From assembly GCF_042665195.1 (NCBI RefSeq), contig NZ_JBHTBW010000010.1, positions 1-7,663 on the forward strand: 7,663 nucleotides of DNA, read 5' to 3'. Each line of letters opens with the position of its first letter. Positions within the stretch are counted from its first letter, which is position 1. The notes below the pieces were generated by a model, which saw only the letters and a program-made list of their open reading frames with translations, did not search any database and was not told where the DNA came from. The stretch is from Laceyella putida (GTDB lineage: Bacteria; Bacillota; Bacilli; Thermoactinomycetales; Thermoactinomycetaceae). Positions 1 through 6,225 of the stretch are shown here, piece by piece. The position numbers and the translations under genes were made by a program.

Positions 1-71
1 GTTATGAAAAACGGGCGGTTTATTTTTGTGCTGCCATTACCTTGATTTCCTTGATCATGTGGCTCAATTAA
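1..71 (+). CDS. C-terminal fragment of a probable membrane protein
   Basis: Reading from base 3, an open frame enters from the window edge and stops with TAA at 69-71. The 22 residues end in a hydrophobic stretch (YFCAAITLISLIMWL) preceded by the charged EKR, which looks like the last transmembrane helix of a transporter or other polytopic protein. It lies 59 bases upstream of the helveticin-like gene on the same strand, and I see no terminator between them, so read-through is possible. Too little is present to name a family. The fragment could be a chance open frame, but its amphipathic pattern and the stop before a new ribosome binding site favour a real gene end. Confidence 0.45.
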   Translation, partial: YEKRAVYFCAAITLISLIMWLN

Positions 72-130
72 TCATTCACCAGACACGCCCTAGTCCAATT
101 ATATTATCATTCTTAATGGAGGTATGAATA

Positions 131-1123
131 ATGTTTCAAGTTCAAGCGTTGAGCCTTATTAAAAGCCAATTAAAATTACTCACATCTGTTGTTCTCGCAA
201 TTCTTATTTCGGCAGTGTCTGTTTTGCCCGTATTTGCGGCAACTCCTGAGAAAACTGTTAACGCTTCTGCAACACTCGCATACAATCTCAAAGGACTTAA
301 GCACAACCTGGCTGTTCAGAAAGCTTACATCGCTTCAACGTATCTTTACGTAACTCAGCGGTCCGGGGGAACATGCTATCTTTCAAGATTGCTCATAAAC
401 GGAAGTGACGCTACATACGTTGATGAAATGACCGTCACCAATGCCGGTCATTGCCAAACTCTAGATATGTACACATACAATGGTATAAATTACTTTTATT
501 TCAGTTCAAAAGCAGATTCTTCAACATCGTATTACTGGTCGCTCCAGGTAGCAAGACTTCAATACTCGGCCGGCGCGACATATGATTATACGGATCTTCC
601 TCGGTTCACCTATATGAATTACGCCGATAAGACAGGTACAAGATTAGGTGATACATACCGTGTTGATGGCGGCGGCAACAGTACCTATACTATTTTCCGC
701 ATACAAACTGTAGAAGGAACCGTAACTTGGTCAATTTATGATACGGTAGCATTGAACCAGCTTCTTGACAGCAACCAACAGGTACGAATGGACAGTGCGG
801 CGGCGGTAAATGCCTGCTTTACCAGCTTTACGCAGTCGGGCGATGCTATAGTCAGACCGAACGGATCTTTCCAGGGTGTTGATATGCTCGGTAATACGGA
901 AATATATACGTCAGGCGGCGCGGAAGGTGATATTCCGCAGATTGCTATGATGGACAACACAGGAGCATACAAAACCCTTGTGAAAATTACAAATGTGGGA
1001 ACCCATGAAATCGAGGGAGTACAGACAAAAAACGGTAACGTTTATTTTAATATAGTTACAGACCCAGTAAATAAACAAAATACGCAGAAAATTTATTACG
1101 TTCCTGATAGCATTTTTAAATAA
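131..1123 (+). CDS. Secreted helveticin-J-like protein (class III bacteriocin family)
   Basis: A 330-residue protein close in length to helveticin J (about 333), the large heat-labile bacteriolysin of Lactobacillus helveticus. Residues 1-36 form a Sec signal peptide: a long hydrophobic core and a probable cut after VFA or VFAA. The mature part shows helveticin-like landmarks in the family order: AVQKAYIASTYLYV (61-74), AGHCQTLDMY (105-114, like GGHTQTWEF), the VARL segment (140-143), DLPRFTYMN (155-163, like DFPRLSYLN), IQTVEGTVTWSIYDT (191-205), QGVDMLGNTEIYTS (248-261) and HEIEGVQTKNGNVYF (292-306). The fold is expected to be a beta-propeller-like repeat. There are three cysteines (82, 108, 229). 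GGAGG at 118-122 sits 8 bases before the ATG, fixing the start. No immunity gene is recognisable nearby. Family membership is from remembered similarity; killing activity is inference, as many Bacillales homologues are untested. Confidence 0.82.
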   Translation: MFQVQALSLIKSQLKLLTSVVLAILISAVSVLPVFAATPEKTVNASATLAYNLKGLKHNLAVQKAYIASTYLYVTQRSGGTCYLSRLLINGSDATYVDEMTVTNAGHCQTLDMYTYNGINYFYFSSKADSSTSYYWSLQVARLQYSAGATYDYTDLPRFTYMNYADKTGTRLGDTYRVDGGGNSTYTIFRIQTVEGTVTWSIYDTVALNQLLDSNQQVRMDSAAAVNACFTSFTQSGDAIVRPNGSFQGVDMLGNTEIYTSGGAEGDIPQIAMMDNTGAYKTLVKITNVGTHEIEGVQTKNGNVYFNIVTDPVNKQNTQKIYYVPDSIFK

Positions 1124-1328
1124 CCGCCAAACTGGTCAGCCCCCCGAAAACCGTACCAAAAATAAAGTTAGAATAGCCGATACTGCTTCACCGCTACTGG
1201 GCCTAAAACCAGCAACTGACTACTATGGGACAAAGTACCGAAAATATTAATGGAATCGGAATCAGGCAAGGAAAAGGGAGAAAATACATTAAATTTCAAC
1301 AACAAAACATTATTCGGAACAAAAATCA

Positions 1329-1378
1329 AATAAAAAATGACTTGAGATTACATGTAGCAGCTCAAGTCATTTTTTATT
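1329..1378 (+). terminator. Strong Rho-independent terminator, probably bidirectional
   Basis: An 18-bp perfect stem (1329-1346 with 1361-1378) is built on AAAAAATGACTTGAG and its reverse complement, with a 14-base loop that itself contains ACATGT. The A-run on the left arm and T-run on the right arm let it work in both directions. It most simply ends the helveticin-like transcript, about 200 bases downstream of that stop codon, and would also stop minus-strand read-through from the MFS gene. Confidence 0.85.
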
Positions 1379-1462
1379 CTTTAACAATTGGGGGTAAAAT
1401 CGGTCGGGGTCCCCTTTACTAACCGGACCTCTTCGTAGACTTTACCGTTTAGATAATTGACA

Positions 1463-1535
1463 ATAGCCCGTAAACGCATGCAGCAACAGAACGGCTTTAT
1501 TCCGCCTCTGAATGTAAAAGGCTTAGAACCTTCAT
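1463..1535 (-). pseudogene. Broken N-terminus of an Est30-type carboxylesterase
   Basis: On the minus strand a good ribosome binding site (AGGGGGTTAAAATC) precedes ATG at 1535. The first codons read MKVLS; then, in shifted frames, KPFTFRGG and KAVLLLHAFTG appear in the right order and spacing. Together they match the start of Bacillus/Geobacillus Est30-like alpha/beta hydrolases, whose beginning is roughly MKV..PKPFTFEGGN followed by AVLLLHGFTGN; the HGFTG part forms the oxyanion region. At least two small frame changes are needed, and similarity stops after about 25 residues, so the catalytic serine and the rest of the protein are gone. The identification relies on a short but distinctive string; no function can remain. 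Confidence 0.6.
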
Positions 1536-1617
1536 GATTTTAACCCCCTGTACGAAATGTCGATTGTAACCAGATTGAAAATGGAAACGCAGTACGCGGC
1601 TTCATATTCTTAGCTTG

Positions 1618-2829
1618 TCATTTTTCTTTTCGAACCTGAAAAGGAACGACTGGATCCAATTTTGCGAGTAGTGACGCAACCACTAGCGCGATCAGTAAAA
1701 AACCTGTGATCATACCAACGACCCCGCCCCACCCAAATGAGGACCAGAACACTCCAGCGGTTGTTCCTCCAATGCTGGAACCCGCGTAGTAAAAGAATAA
1801 GTAAAGTGAGGATGCCTGAGCCTTATTTTGAAGGGCGCGCCGCCCCACCCAACTGCTTGCGATGGAATGACCCCCGAAGAATCCAAACGTTGTAATCGCC
1901 AGCCCAATGATCTTTAGCCATAGATCAGGACTCAGTGTCAGATAGACACCGACTAACGTAATGAACACGGAAATCATTAGTACCTTTCCACTTCCATATT
2001 TGTTTGCCTGCTTAGCCATCCAAACGGAACTAAACATTCCCACGAAATACACGACGAAGATGAAACCCACTAGTGTCTGGCTGAATGAATACGGCGGAGC
2101 AGTCAGTACATACCCCATGTAATTGAACAGGGCAACGTTACTGCCGAGGAGGAGAAAACCGATGCCATACAGGATCAGCAATCCGGGATCTTTCAGATGA
2201 CTTATCAAGGAGCCAAACAGCTTGCCGATTTCCATTGAACGGGGATGAAAATTTTGAGACCTCGGCAAACTCACCAAAAATACCAGGCTGGATACCAGAC
2301 TGATGACGCTGATTGTTCCCATCGCCACGTGCCAGTTAAACAGGTCGGTCAACGTTCCGGTAATGATTCTTCCGCCTACGGCTCCAAGTGAATTTCCGCT
2401 GATGTAGAGTCCCATCGCCACACCGAGACTTTTGGGCTCCATCTCTTCGCCCAAGTAGCCCATAGCGATGGAAGGAAGCCCGCCCAAAGCGAATCCTTGA
2501 ATAATCCGTATCGCCAGTAAGGTGTCATACGTTGTGCTGAGTGCATCCAGAATGGACAAGATGGAAGCAGCAAGCATGGAGAAAAACATAACTGGTTTGC
2601 GTCCCCACACCTCTGATAAGGAACCGAACAGTAACATGCTCACCGCAAGAGAAATGGTGGTCATTGAAAGCGATAGGCTCGCCATGGTGGGCGATACGTG
2701 AAACTCTTTTGAGTACACTGGCATCAACGGTTGTGTGCTGTACAGAATGGCAAACGTGTTGAATCCGGCAGCAAAAAAGGCTAGGTTTGATTTGCGGAAA
2801 GCGGGTGTACCTTGTTGAATGTATCCCAT
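1618..2829 (-). CDS. MFS efflux transporter, YnfM/YybF type
   Basis: A 403-residue major facilitator protein predicted to have 12 membrane helices and to export a small molecule by proton antiport. It closely resembles E. coli YnfM (family arabinose-efflux-like/multidrug) across its length: TPAFRKSNLAFFAAGFNTFA near the N-terminus, the loop 2-3 motif A GSLSEVWGRKP (69-79, with Glu where Asp is usual), MGLYISGNSLG (139-149), and GHSIASSWVGRRA (320-332). The frame stays open to an ATG at 2871, but that codon has no ribosome binding site. The ATG at 2829 follows GGAGG (minus strand 2845-2841) by 11 bases and fits the family's start, so I chose it. It is divergent from the LysR gene at 2974, a layout also known for yybE-yybF of B. 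subtilis, which suggests control by that regulator. The substrate is unknown. I see no strong terminator just after the stop. Confidence 0.9.
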   Translation of the reverse strand: MGYIQQGTPAFRKSNLAFFAAGFNTFAILYSTQPLMPVYSKEFHVSPTMASLSLSMTTISLAVSMLLFGSLSEVWGRKPVMFFSMLAASILSILDALSTTYDTLLAIRIIQGFALGGLPSIAMGYLGEEMEPKSLGVAMGLYISGNSLGAVGGRIITGTLTDLFNWHVAMGTISVISLVSSLVFLVSLPRSQNFHPRSMEIGKLFGSLISHLKDPGLLILYGIGFLLLGSNVALFNYMGYVLTAPPYSFSQTLVGFIFVVYFVGMFSSVWMAKQANKYGSGKVLMISVFITLVGVYLTLSPDLWLKIIGLAITTFGFFGGHSIASSWVGRRALQNKAQASSLYLFFYYAGSSIGGTTAGVFWSSFGWGGVVGMITGFLLIALVVASLLAKLDPVVPFQVRKEK

Positions 2830-2834
2830 GATGG

Positions 2835-2971
2835 ATGAAGCCTCCCTAACTCGTTCCGTTCTTGGTTTCATACTACAATCGACAAATTGTGATGTAAAAT
2901 TAATTATATGTATAGTTTTAATGCATATGGGTAATTGAAAAATTACATGTTCCTAATGAAGGAGGCTTCAT
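2835..2971. promoter_or_regulatory. Divergent control region with mirrored ribosome binding sites
   Basis: This span separates the MFS and LysR genes. It is bounded by an 11-bp perfect inverted repeat: ATGAAGCCTCC at 2835-2845 and GGAGGCTTCAT at 2961-2971. Each copy supplies the ribosome binding site of one of the two genes (LysR spacing 8 bases, MFS spacing 11). The AT-rich middle must hold both promoters, but I could not assign -35/-10 boxes with confidence. Confidence 0.6.
2906..2928. promoter_or_regulatory. Possible LysR-type operator
   Basis: ATATG (2906-2910) and CATAT (2924-2928) form a perfect inverted repeat with a 13-base spacer. Symmetry continues outward in part: AATTA on the left and TAATT on the right, the latter offset by 4 bases. 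LysR-family regulators bind such interrupted dyads (T-N11-A type) in the region between themselves and a divergent target gene. The position is right; binding is inferred. Confidence 0.4.
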
Positions 2972-2973
2972 AA

Positions 2974-3858
2974 ATGGAGTGGCAGCAACTTGAATACTTT
3001 CAAACCCTGGCACGCATACAGCATGTGACGCGTGCTGCTGAGGCCCTGTCCCTTTCCCAGCCAGCTCTTAGCCGTTCCATTGCCCGACTGGAAGAAGAAC
3101 TGGGCGTCCCGCTATTTGATCGCCAAGGACGTACCATCACACTAAACCGATATGGGCGGCTCTTTTTGAAGCGGGTAGATCGGATGTTAATGGAATTTAA
3201 CCAAGGAAAACAAGAGCTTCAAGATCTTGTTAATCCAGACTATGGAGAGGTAGCGTTAGGGTTCCTGCATACGCTGAGCACCAGCTTAATTCCTGATTTA
3301 ATCGGCGCTTTCCGAGTCCAATTCCCAACGATCAGGTTTCAACTGAGCCAAAATCACAGTTACTCTCTACTGGAGAAACTGAATGCAGGCGAATTGGACA
3401 TTTGTTTGATAGCCGAGCCAACTGAAACAAAAATTCCAATCCAATGGACCCCGCTATGGAGCGAAGAGATTTTTGTTACCCTGCCGCTTGGACATCCTTT
3501 GGCAAGCGCTGAGAGCATAATATTAGATCAGATCGCGGACGAGTCGTTTATATTTATGAAGAAGGGATATGCGCTACGCGATACTACCGACCGGCTATTC
3601 CAAAAGAAAGGAATCAGCCCCAAAGTTACGTTTGAAGGAGAAGAAGTCGCCACCGCAGCGGCGCTCGTCGCTGCCGGGCTGGGTGTCTCGCTACTCCCCG
3701 ATACTGGATTGGATAAAAGCAAAATTGTTCAGATCCGCCTTCGTGAGCCAAAGTGCCAACGTGTGATAGGCCTGGCGTTGATTGAGGGGCGATATTTGTC
3801 GCCAGTTGCCTCACGCTTTAAGCAGTTTGTGATGGATCATTTTCGCAGGATGGAATGA
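2974..3858 (+). CDS. LysR-family transcriptional regulator (YybE-like)
   Basis: A 294-residue DNA-binding regulator of standard LysR length. Residues 1-60 form the winged helix-turn-helix: MEWQQLEYFQTLARIQHVT, then RAAEALSLSQPALSRSIARL as the recognition region, then LGVPLFDRQGR and LNRYGRLFL. Residues from about 88 form the periplasmic-binding-protein-like effector domain, including the family phrases VALGFLHTL, GELDICLIAEP and AAALVAAGLGVSLLPD. GGAGG at 2961-2965 lies 8 bases before the ATG, so the start is firm. The sequence and the divergent MFS neighbour both resemble yybE-yybF of B. subtilis. It most likely controls the MFS gene and itself through the dyad at 2906-2928. The inducer is not known. 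It ends 64 bases before a hairpin terminator shared with the convergent surface-protein gene. Confidence 0.92.
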   Translation: MEWQQLEYFQTLARIQHVTRAAEALSLSQPALSRSIARLEEELGVPLFDRQGRTITLNRYGRLFLKRVDRMLMEFNQGKQELQDLVNPDYGEVALGFLHTLSTSLIPDLIGAFRVQFPTIRFQLSQNHSYSLLEKLNAGELDICLIAEPTETKIPIQWTPLWSEEIFVTLPLGHPLASAESIILDQIADESFIFMKKGYALRDTTDRLFQKKGISPKVTFEGEEVATAAALVAAGLGVSLLPDTGLDKSKIVQIRLREPKCQRVIGLALIEGRYLSPVASRFKQFVMDHFRRME

Positions 3859-3921
3859 TTTGAGGGATTTGGTCCATTTGTCCTTTATAAATTTAATCTG
3901 AGGACGGTATTCAATACATTA

Positions 3922-3946
3922 AAAGCGTCCCGTTAAAGGACGCTTT
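3922..3946. terminator. Bidirectional terminator between convergent genes
   Basis: A 9-bp perfect stem, AAAGCGTCC (3922-3930) with GGACGCTTT (3938-3946), and a 7-base loop. T-rich tracts follow on both strands (CTTTATTT on plus, CTTTTAA on minus). It ends the LysR transcript on the plus strand and the LPKTA surface-protein transcript on the minus strand. Confidence 0.82.
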
Positions 3947-4012
3947 ATTTGAAAGGGAAATACCATGGAACACGCGATTTAATCAATAGCCCAATCGATA
4001 TATCTGGAGAAA

Positions 4013-4735
4013 TTAAACGGTTTGACGACGACGATGGATCAGCATACCCACTCCGGCTGCTAAGAGTGTCGCCCCAAGTCCCATGCTATTTGCATAAGGA
4101 GTCGCTGTTTTTGGCAGTTTTCCACCTTGGCCGTTTGGTTGATGTCCCGTGCTTCCGCTGTTCCCACTGTTTCCACCATTGCCAGGCTGGGTGGTTCCAC
4201 CGTTATTCCCACCATCTCCCGGTGTAGTGCCACCGCCGTTATTATCCCCAGGATTGGTACCTCCACCATTGTTATCGTCAGGATTATGGTCTCCAGGGTT
4301 GTTATTACCCGGTTTATGATCATCTGTTTTTACACAGAAGAGATTTCCTTTTTTGCCTTTGAGCAATAAGGATGTGTTCGCTTTATCTCCATCTAACTTT
4401 CCGGTAAAGTGAATGTTGAAACAGTATTCGACACTTGGCTTTAATCCTTCAAAACGAGCGTGGAATTGGGCTTTGGTCGATTGATTGAGATGAGCTGGTT
4501 TTCCGGCTTTGTTCGGTCCAACAGGAACGATTTGCCACTCTCCACTGTCTACCGTGCTTGCACCAAAAATGCTTGTCCAAATATCAATGGTAGAATCGGT
4601 TACTTCTACTTTCGGTAACAGGTGGTATTTGGCATTTACTTCAGGTTGATTACTGGATTGTGCAAAGGTAGACATCGGAAATGCTAAAGCAGCTGTGACT
4701 GCTAAGGCTGGAACTACTTTCGTCCATTTTCTCAC
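4013..4735 (-). CDS. Small cell-wall-anchored surface protein with LPKTA sorting signal
   Basis: A 240-residue exported protein. Residues 1-25 are a Sec signal peptide (basic MRKWTK, hydrophobic core, likely cut after STFA). Residues 26-140 form a probably beta-rich domain with two cysteines (105, 134) that could form a disulfide; I do not recognise its family. Residues 141-206 are a low-complexity spacer of Pro, Gly, Asn, Asp and Thr. The C-terminus is a classic sortase signal: LPKTA (207-211), a hydrophobic helix (216-233) and the basic tail RRR. A sortase would cut within LPKTA and link the protein to peptidoglycan; no sortase gene is in the window. The start is GTG at 4735, supported by AGGGGG 8 bases upstream. 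The last residues vary little from other wall-anchored proteins. A weak promoter candidate lies at 4805-4834. Its role (adhesion, cell-surface binding) is unknown. Confidence 0.88.
   Translation of the reverse strand: MRKWTKVVPALAVTAALAFPMSTFAQSSNQPEVNAKYHLLPKVEVTDSTIDIWTSIFGASTVDSGEWQIVPVGPNKAGKPAHLNQSTKAQFHARFEGLKPSVEYCFNIHFTGKLDGDKANTSLLLKGKKGNLFCVKTDDHKPGNNNPGDHNPDDNNGGGTNPGDNNGGGTTPGDGGNNGGTTQPGNGGNSGNSGSTGHQPNGQGGKLPKTATPYANSMGLGATLLAAGVGMLIHRRRQTV
4118..4315 (-). repeat. Low-complexity repeat coding the wall-spanning linker
   Basis: Codons 141-206 of the surface-protein gene repeat units such as NPGDNNGGGT, seen twice in tandem (161-170 exact, 151-160 as NPDDNNGGGT), then decay into GGNNGG, GNGGNS and GNSGS variants. 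Such linkers carry the folded head through the wall. The repeated DNA could change length by slippage or recombination. Confidence 0.75.
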
Positions 4736-4804
4736 TTTAAAAACCCCCTAATATGTAATTTATTTTTGTGATACTAAATTTTATAAATGAAATAAGGTTT
4801 GAAA

Positions 4805-4834
4805 TCTATAACATCGGTTCATTGTTCAAGTAAA
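4805..4834 (-). promoter_or_regulatory. Candidate promoter of the LPKTA surface-protein gene
   Basis: On the minus strand TTTACT (4834-4829), an 18-base spacer and TATAGA (4810-4805) resemble a SigA promoter, with an extended TG just before the -10. It lies about 70 bases upstream of the GTG start. The -35 match is only moderate and the region is AT-rich, so chance is possible. Confidence 0.35.
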
Positions 4835-4955
4835 TGACTAAATTTTCAGTACACAAATCTGTAAAGCTTTGATCATAAAAAAGTCATATAAAATGAACAT
4901 AAAAAAATTGATAGATTATATGATTTTTACAGGCTACTTTCTTCCATTTTCTCGT

Positions 4956-4985
4956 GGGAGTCTTTTTTATAAAGGCTCCCTTTTT
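4956..4985 (+). terminator. Orphan Rho-independent terminator
   Basis: GGGAGTCTTT (4956-4965) pairs with AAAGGCTCCC (4971-4980), 10 bp with one G-U pair and a 5-base loop, followed by TTTTT. The U-run is only on the plus strand. No plus-strand gene lies in front of it back to the LysR stop, so it may end a small RNA or be left over from a lost gene. Confidence 0.7.
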
Positions 4986-5098
4986 ACTGTAAAAGAGGAG
5001 AATACGTGTACTCATACAATGTTGAGATGAAATTCGAGAAAAATTTTAAACTCAAGAAATTTGTTCGTTACATAAATAAACGTTCATAAAAAAGTTTT

Positions 5099-5128
5099 TT
5101 GTTATTCAGGCGAGATTCTATATATATT
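5099..5128 (+). promoter_or_regulatory. Candidate SigA promoter
   Basis: TTGTTA (5099-5104), an 18-base spacer and TATATT (5123-5128); a 16-base spacing to TATATA also works. About 35 bases downstream come AAGGAG and an ATG at 5171, so promoter, leader and ribosome binding site are in natural order. What they drive is only a 13-codon frame. Confidence 0.45.
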
Positions 5129-5170
5129 GAGTAGAAAAAGAAAACGATACATAAAATAAGGAGAACTATA

Positions 5171-5212
5171 ATGGTTAGATTAGCGTGGCTCTGCATGACA
5201 ACCGTCGAGTAA
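5171..5212 (+). CDS. 13-codon frame behind a full expression signal; truncated gene start or micropeptide
   Basis: ATG at 5171 has AAGGAG 7 bases upstream and a promoter at 5099-5128. The frame reads MVRLAWLCMTTVE and stops at TAA (5210-5212). Most of it overlaps, antisense, the last codons of the membrane-protein gene that stops at 5180. A complete start region leading into almost nothing suggests that the original gene was cut off when the neighbouring segment was joined here. It could instead be a real micropeptide or leader. No family is recognised. Confidence 0.35.
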   Translation: MVRLAWLCMTTVE

Positions 5213-5887
5213 AAGCAATAAGGCTCTATGTACACGCGAACTAATTATAAACTCAGATACATGATTAGTTATATAGGCGTTTAGGTCAAGCACAAAGCAA
5301 CTTAAATGCTCTGGGTCGTTTAAAGACGGCAAACTGGCTTTTCGTTTTTTAAGTTCGTTTATTATTTCTTGATAATGAACAATTTGTTTTTCTACAATGG
5401 ATCCATAAGCTCCAAAACGTTGTGATTTTGAGTTGCTGATATTTGTAAAAGTAAAAGCCAAAATAGTTACGATAGAGGTAATCACAGCTGCATAGAAGTC
5501 TCCACTATTTATGCTTTCGTTAAACTGTTTCCAATCCTGTGGAAGAGCAGATTTAAATGCTAATCCAATCATCTGCCATGTTGTTTCTTGATTGTTTTCA
5601 GAAGCTTTTTTAACCTGTTCATCAATTGCTTCAATAATTTCGTGTTTTTCAATATTATCAATTAACCCAAATCCATCTAACAAATAGGCACCTAATTTTC
5701 CTATAAATTCTTTATCAATAACATTAGAAAAAACCAAAAATATGCTAGCTATTAATATTGAAGTAAAAACTGTCATGTATTCCTTGTTCCGCCATGATTG
5801 TACAGCCAATAGAATTAATACAACGACTATAATAACCCCTATATTATCAAGTAAAAATGTTGCAGCAACTATAGTCTCCTCCTTCAA
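5180..5887 (-). CDS. Uncharacterised membrane protein with three predicted helices
   Basis: I do not recognise this 235-residue protein. Hydrophobic helices lie at about 14-30, 38-55 and 131-149. The stretch 56-130 is charged and probably helical and lies between helices 2 and 3; 150-235 is a soluble tail with a possible coiled coil (165-185, QEIINELKKRK). The N-terminal hairpin recalls small TcpD-like proteins of conjugation modules, but this is weak and no other conjugation gene is present. The start is uncertain. TTG at 5887 opens the frame, yet the only ribosome binding site, AAGGAGG (5884-5878), lies after it. Eight bases past that site is GTT (Val7), not GTG or ATG. A run of ten G precedes the gene. 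No terminator follows its stop, and its last codons overlap another gene start, so the 3' end may be a fusion point. Confidence 0.6.
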   Translation of the reverse strand: MKEETIVAATFLLDNIGVIIVVVLILLAVQSWRNKEYMTVFTSILIASIFLVFSNVIDKEFIGKLGAYLLDGFGLIDNIEKHEIIEAIDEQVKKASENNQETTWQMIGLAFKSALPQDWKQFNESINSGDFYAAVITSIVTILAFTFTNISNSKSQRFGAYGSIVEKQIVHYQEIINELKKRKASLPSLNDPEHLSCFVLDLNAYITNHVSEFIISSRVHRALLLLLDGCHAEPR

Positions 5888-5891
5888 ATGA

Positions 5892-5901
5892 CCCCCCCCC
5901 C
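5892..5901 (-). repeat. Ten-base poly-G tract just before a gene
   Basis: Ten C on the plus strand (ten G in the mRNA sense) lie 4 bases before the TTG and 7 before AAGGAGG. Such mononucleotide runs change length by slippage. Here it is in the leader, as no start codon lies upstream in any frame before stops, so any effect would be on transcription or ribosome access. Confidence 0.8.
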
Positions 5902-5953
5902 TTATTATTTTCTATATATTATTTCTCGAGATATTGGAAGAGCGCAAACTTAA

Positions 5954-6205
5954 TGAACCCCATATGTCCAGGCAATTATGCAACGTTTGAAGTTACAGAT
6001 TGGCGAAATTCTCGCGGCGACAGATATCCAAGCGCAGAGTGAGGTCTTTCATTATTGTAAAAGCCTATAATGATCAATGTCCAGTTTAGCTTCCAGGAAC
6101 GATCCATATTCTTGGAGCCAAACAATGGAGCCAAACCGTTTTCTCTTTTAGCGTACGAAACCAACGCTCAATGTAGGGGTAGAGGGAGCATCGGCCGATT
6201 TCGGG
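5954..6205 (-). mobile_element. Remnant of an IS3-family insertion sequence (right end)
   Basis: The terminal sequence TGAACCCCATATGTCCAGG (5954-5972) has the TG start and TGTCCAG core usual for IS3-family inverted repeats. Directly inside it is the end of a broken transposase gene (5976-6205). I could not find the matching left end within the window, so the element has lost most of its length and cannot move. Confidence 0.6.
5976..6205 (-). pseudogene. Frameshifted C-terminus of IS3-family OrfB transposase
   Basis: The integrase-core end is spread over three frames. First comes GRC then YIERWFRTLK and VWLHC (from about 6196), with the Glu of YIERWF at the place of the third catalytic DDE residue. 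EYGSFLEAKLDIDHY follows in a second frame. FYNNERPHSALGYLSPREF with its tail to the stop at 5976 lies in a third (5976-6062). This order and these motifs are typical of IS3 OrfB. The DN usually found between GRC and YIER is replaced. With at least two frameshifts and no N-terminal part, it is dead. Confidence 0.85.
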
Positions 6206-6225
6206 GCCATCTCTCCAGTAAATGG

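Larger units (their letters stand above)
1124..1617. other. Region without an intact gene
   Basis: These 494 bases between the helveticin-like gene and the stop of the MFS gene hold a strong bidirectional terminator (1329-1378) and a broken esterase start (1463-1535). A plus-strand open frame at 1225-1422 runs straight through the terminator hairpin and has no ribosome binding site, so I do not call it. A near-palindrome GGGGTCCCC lies near 1408-1416. I see nothing else that I can name. Confidence 0.6.
4736..5170. other. AT-rich intergenic region
   Basis: These 435 bases hold a candidate promoter for the surface-protein gene (4805-4834, minus), a plus-strand terminator without an obvious gene in front of it (4956-4985), and a good plus-strand promoter with leader and ribosome binding site (5099-5170). 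No open frame with a ribosome binding site is visible inside it. Confidence 0.55.

Noticed and set aside
1225..1422. Plus-strand open frame of 65 codons
   Set aside because: It has no ribosome binding site and runs through the strong terminator at 1329-1378.
3949..4227. Plus-strand open frame of 92 codons
   Set aside because: It is opposite the 3' end of the LPKTA surface-protein gene; its length comes from the repetitive linker and adjacent sequence.
5180..5887. Conjugation protein TcpD
   Set aside because: Only the first two helices and their spacing recall TcpD; the protein is far longer and no other conjugation gene is in the window.
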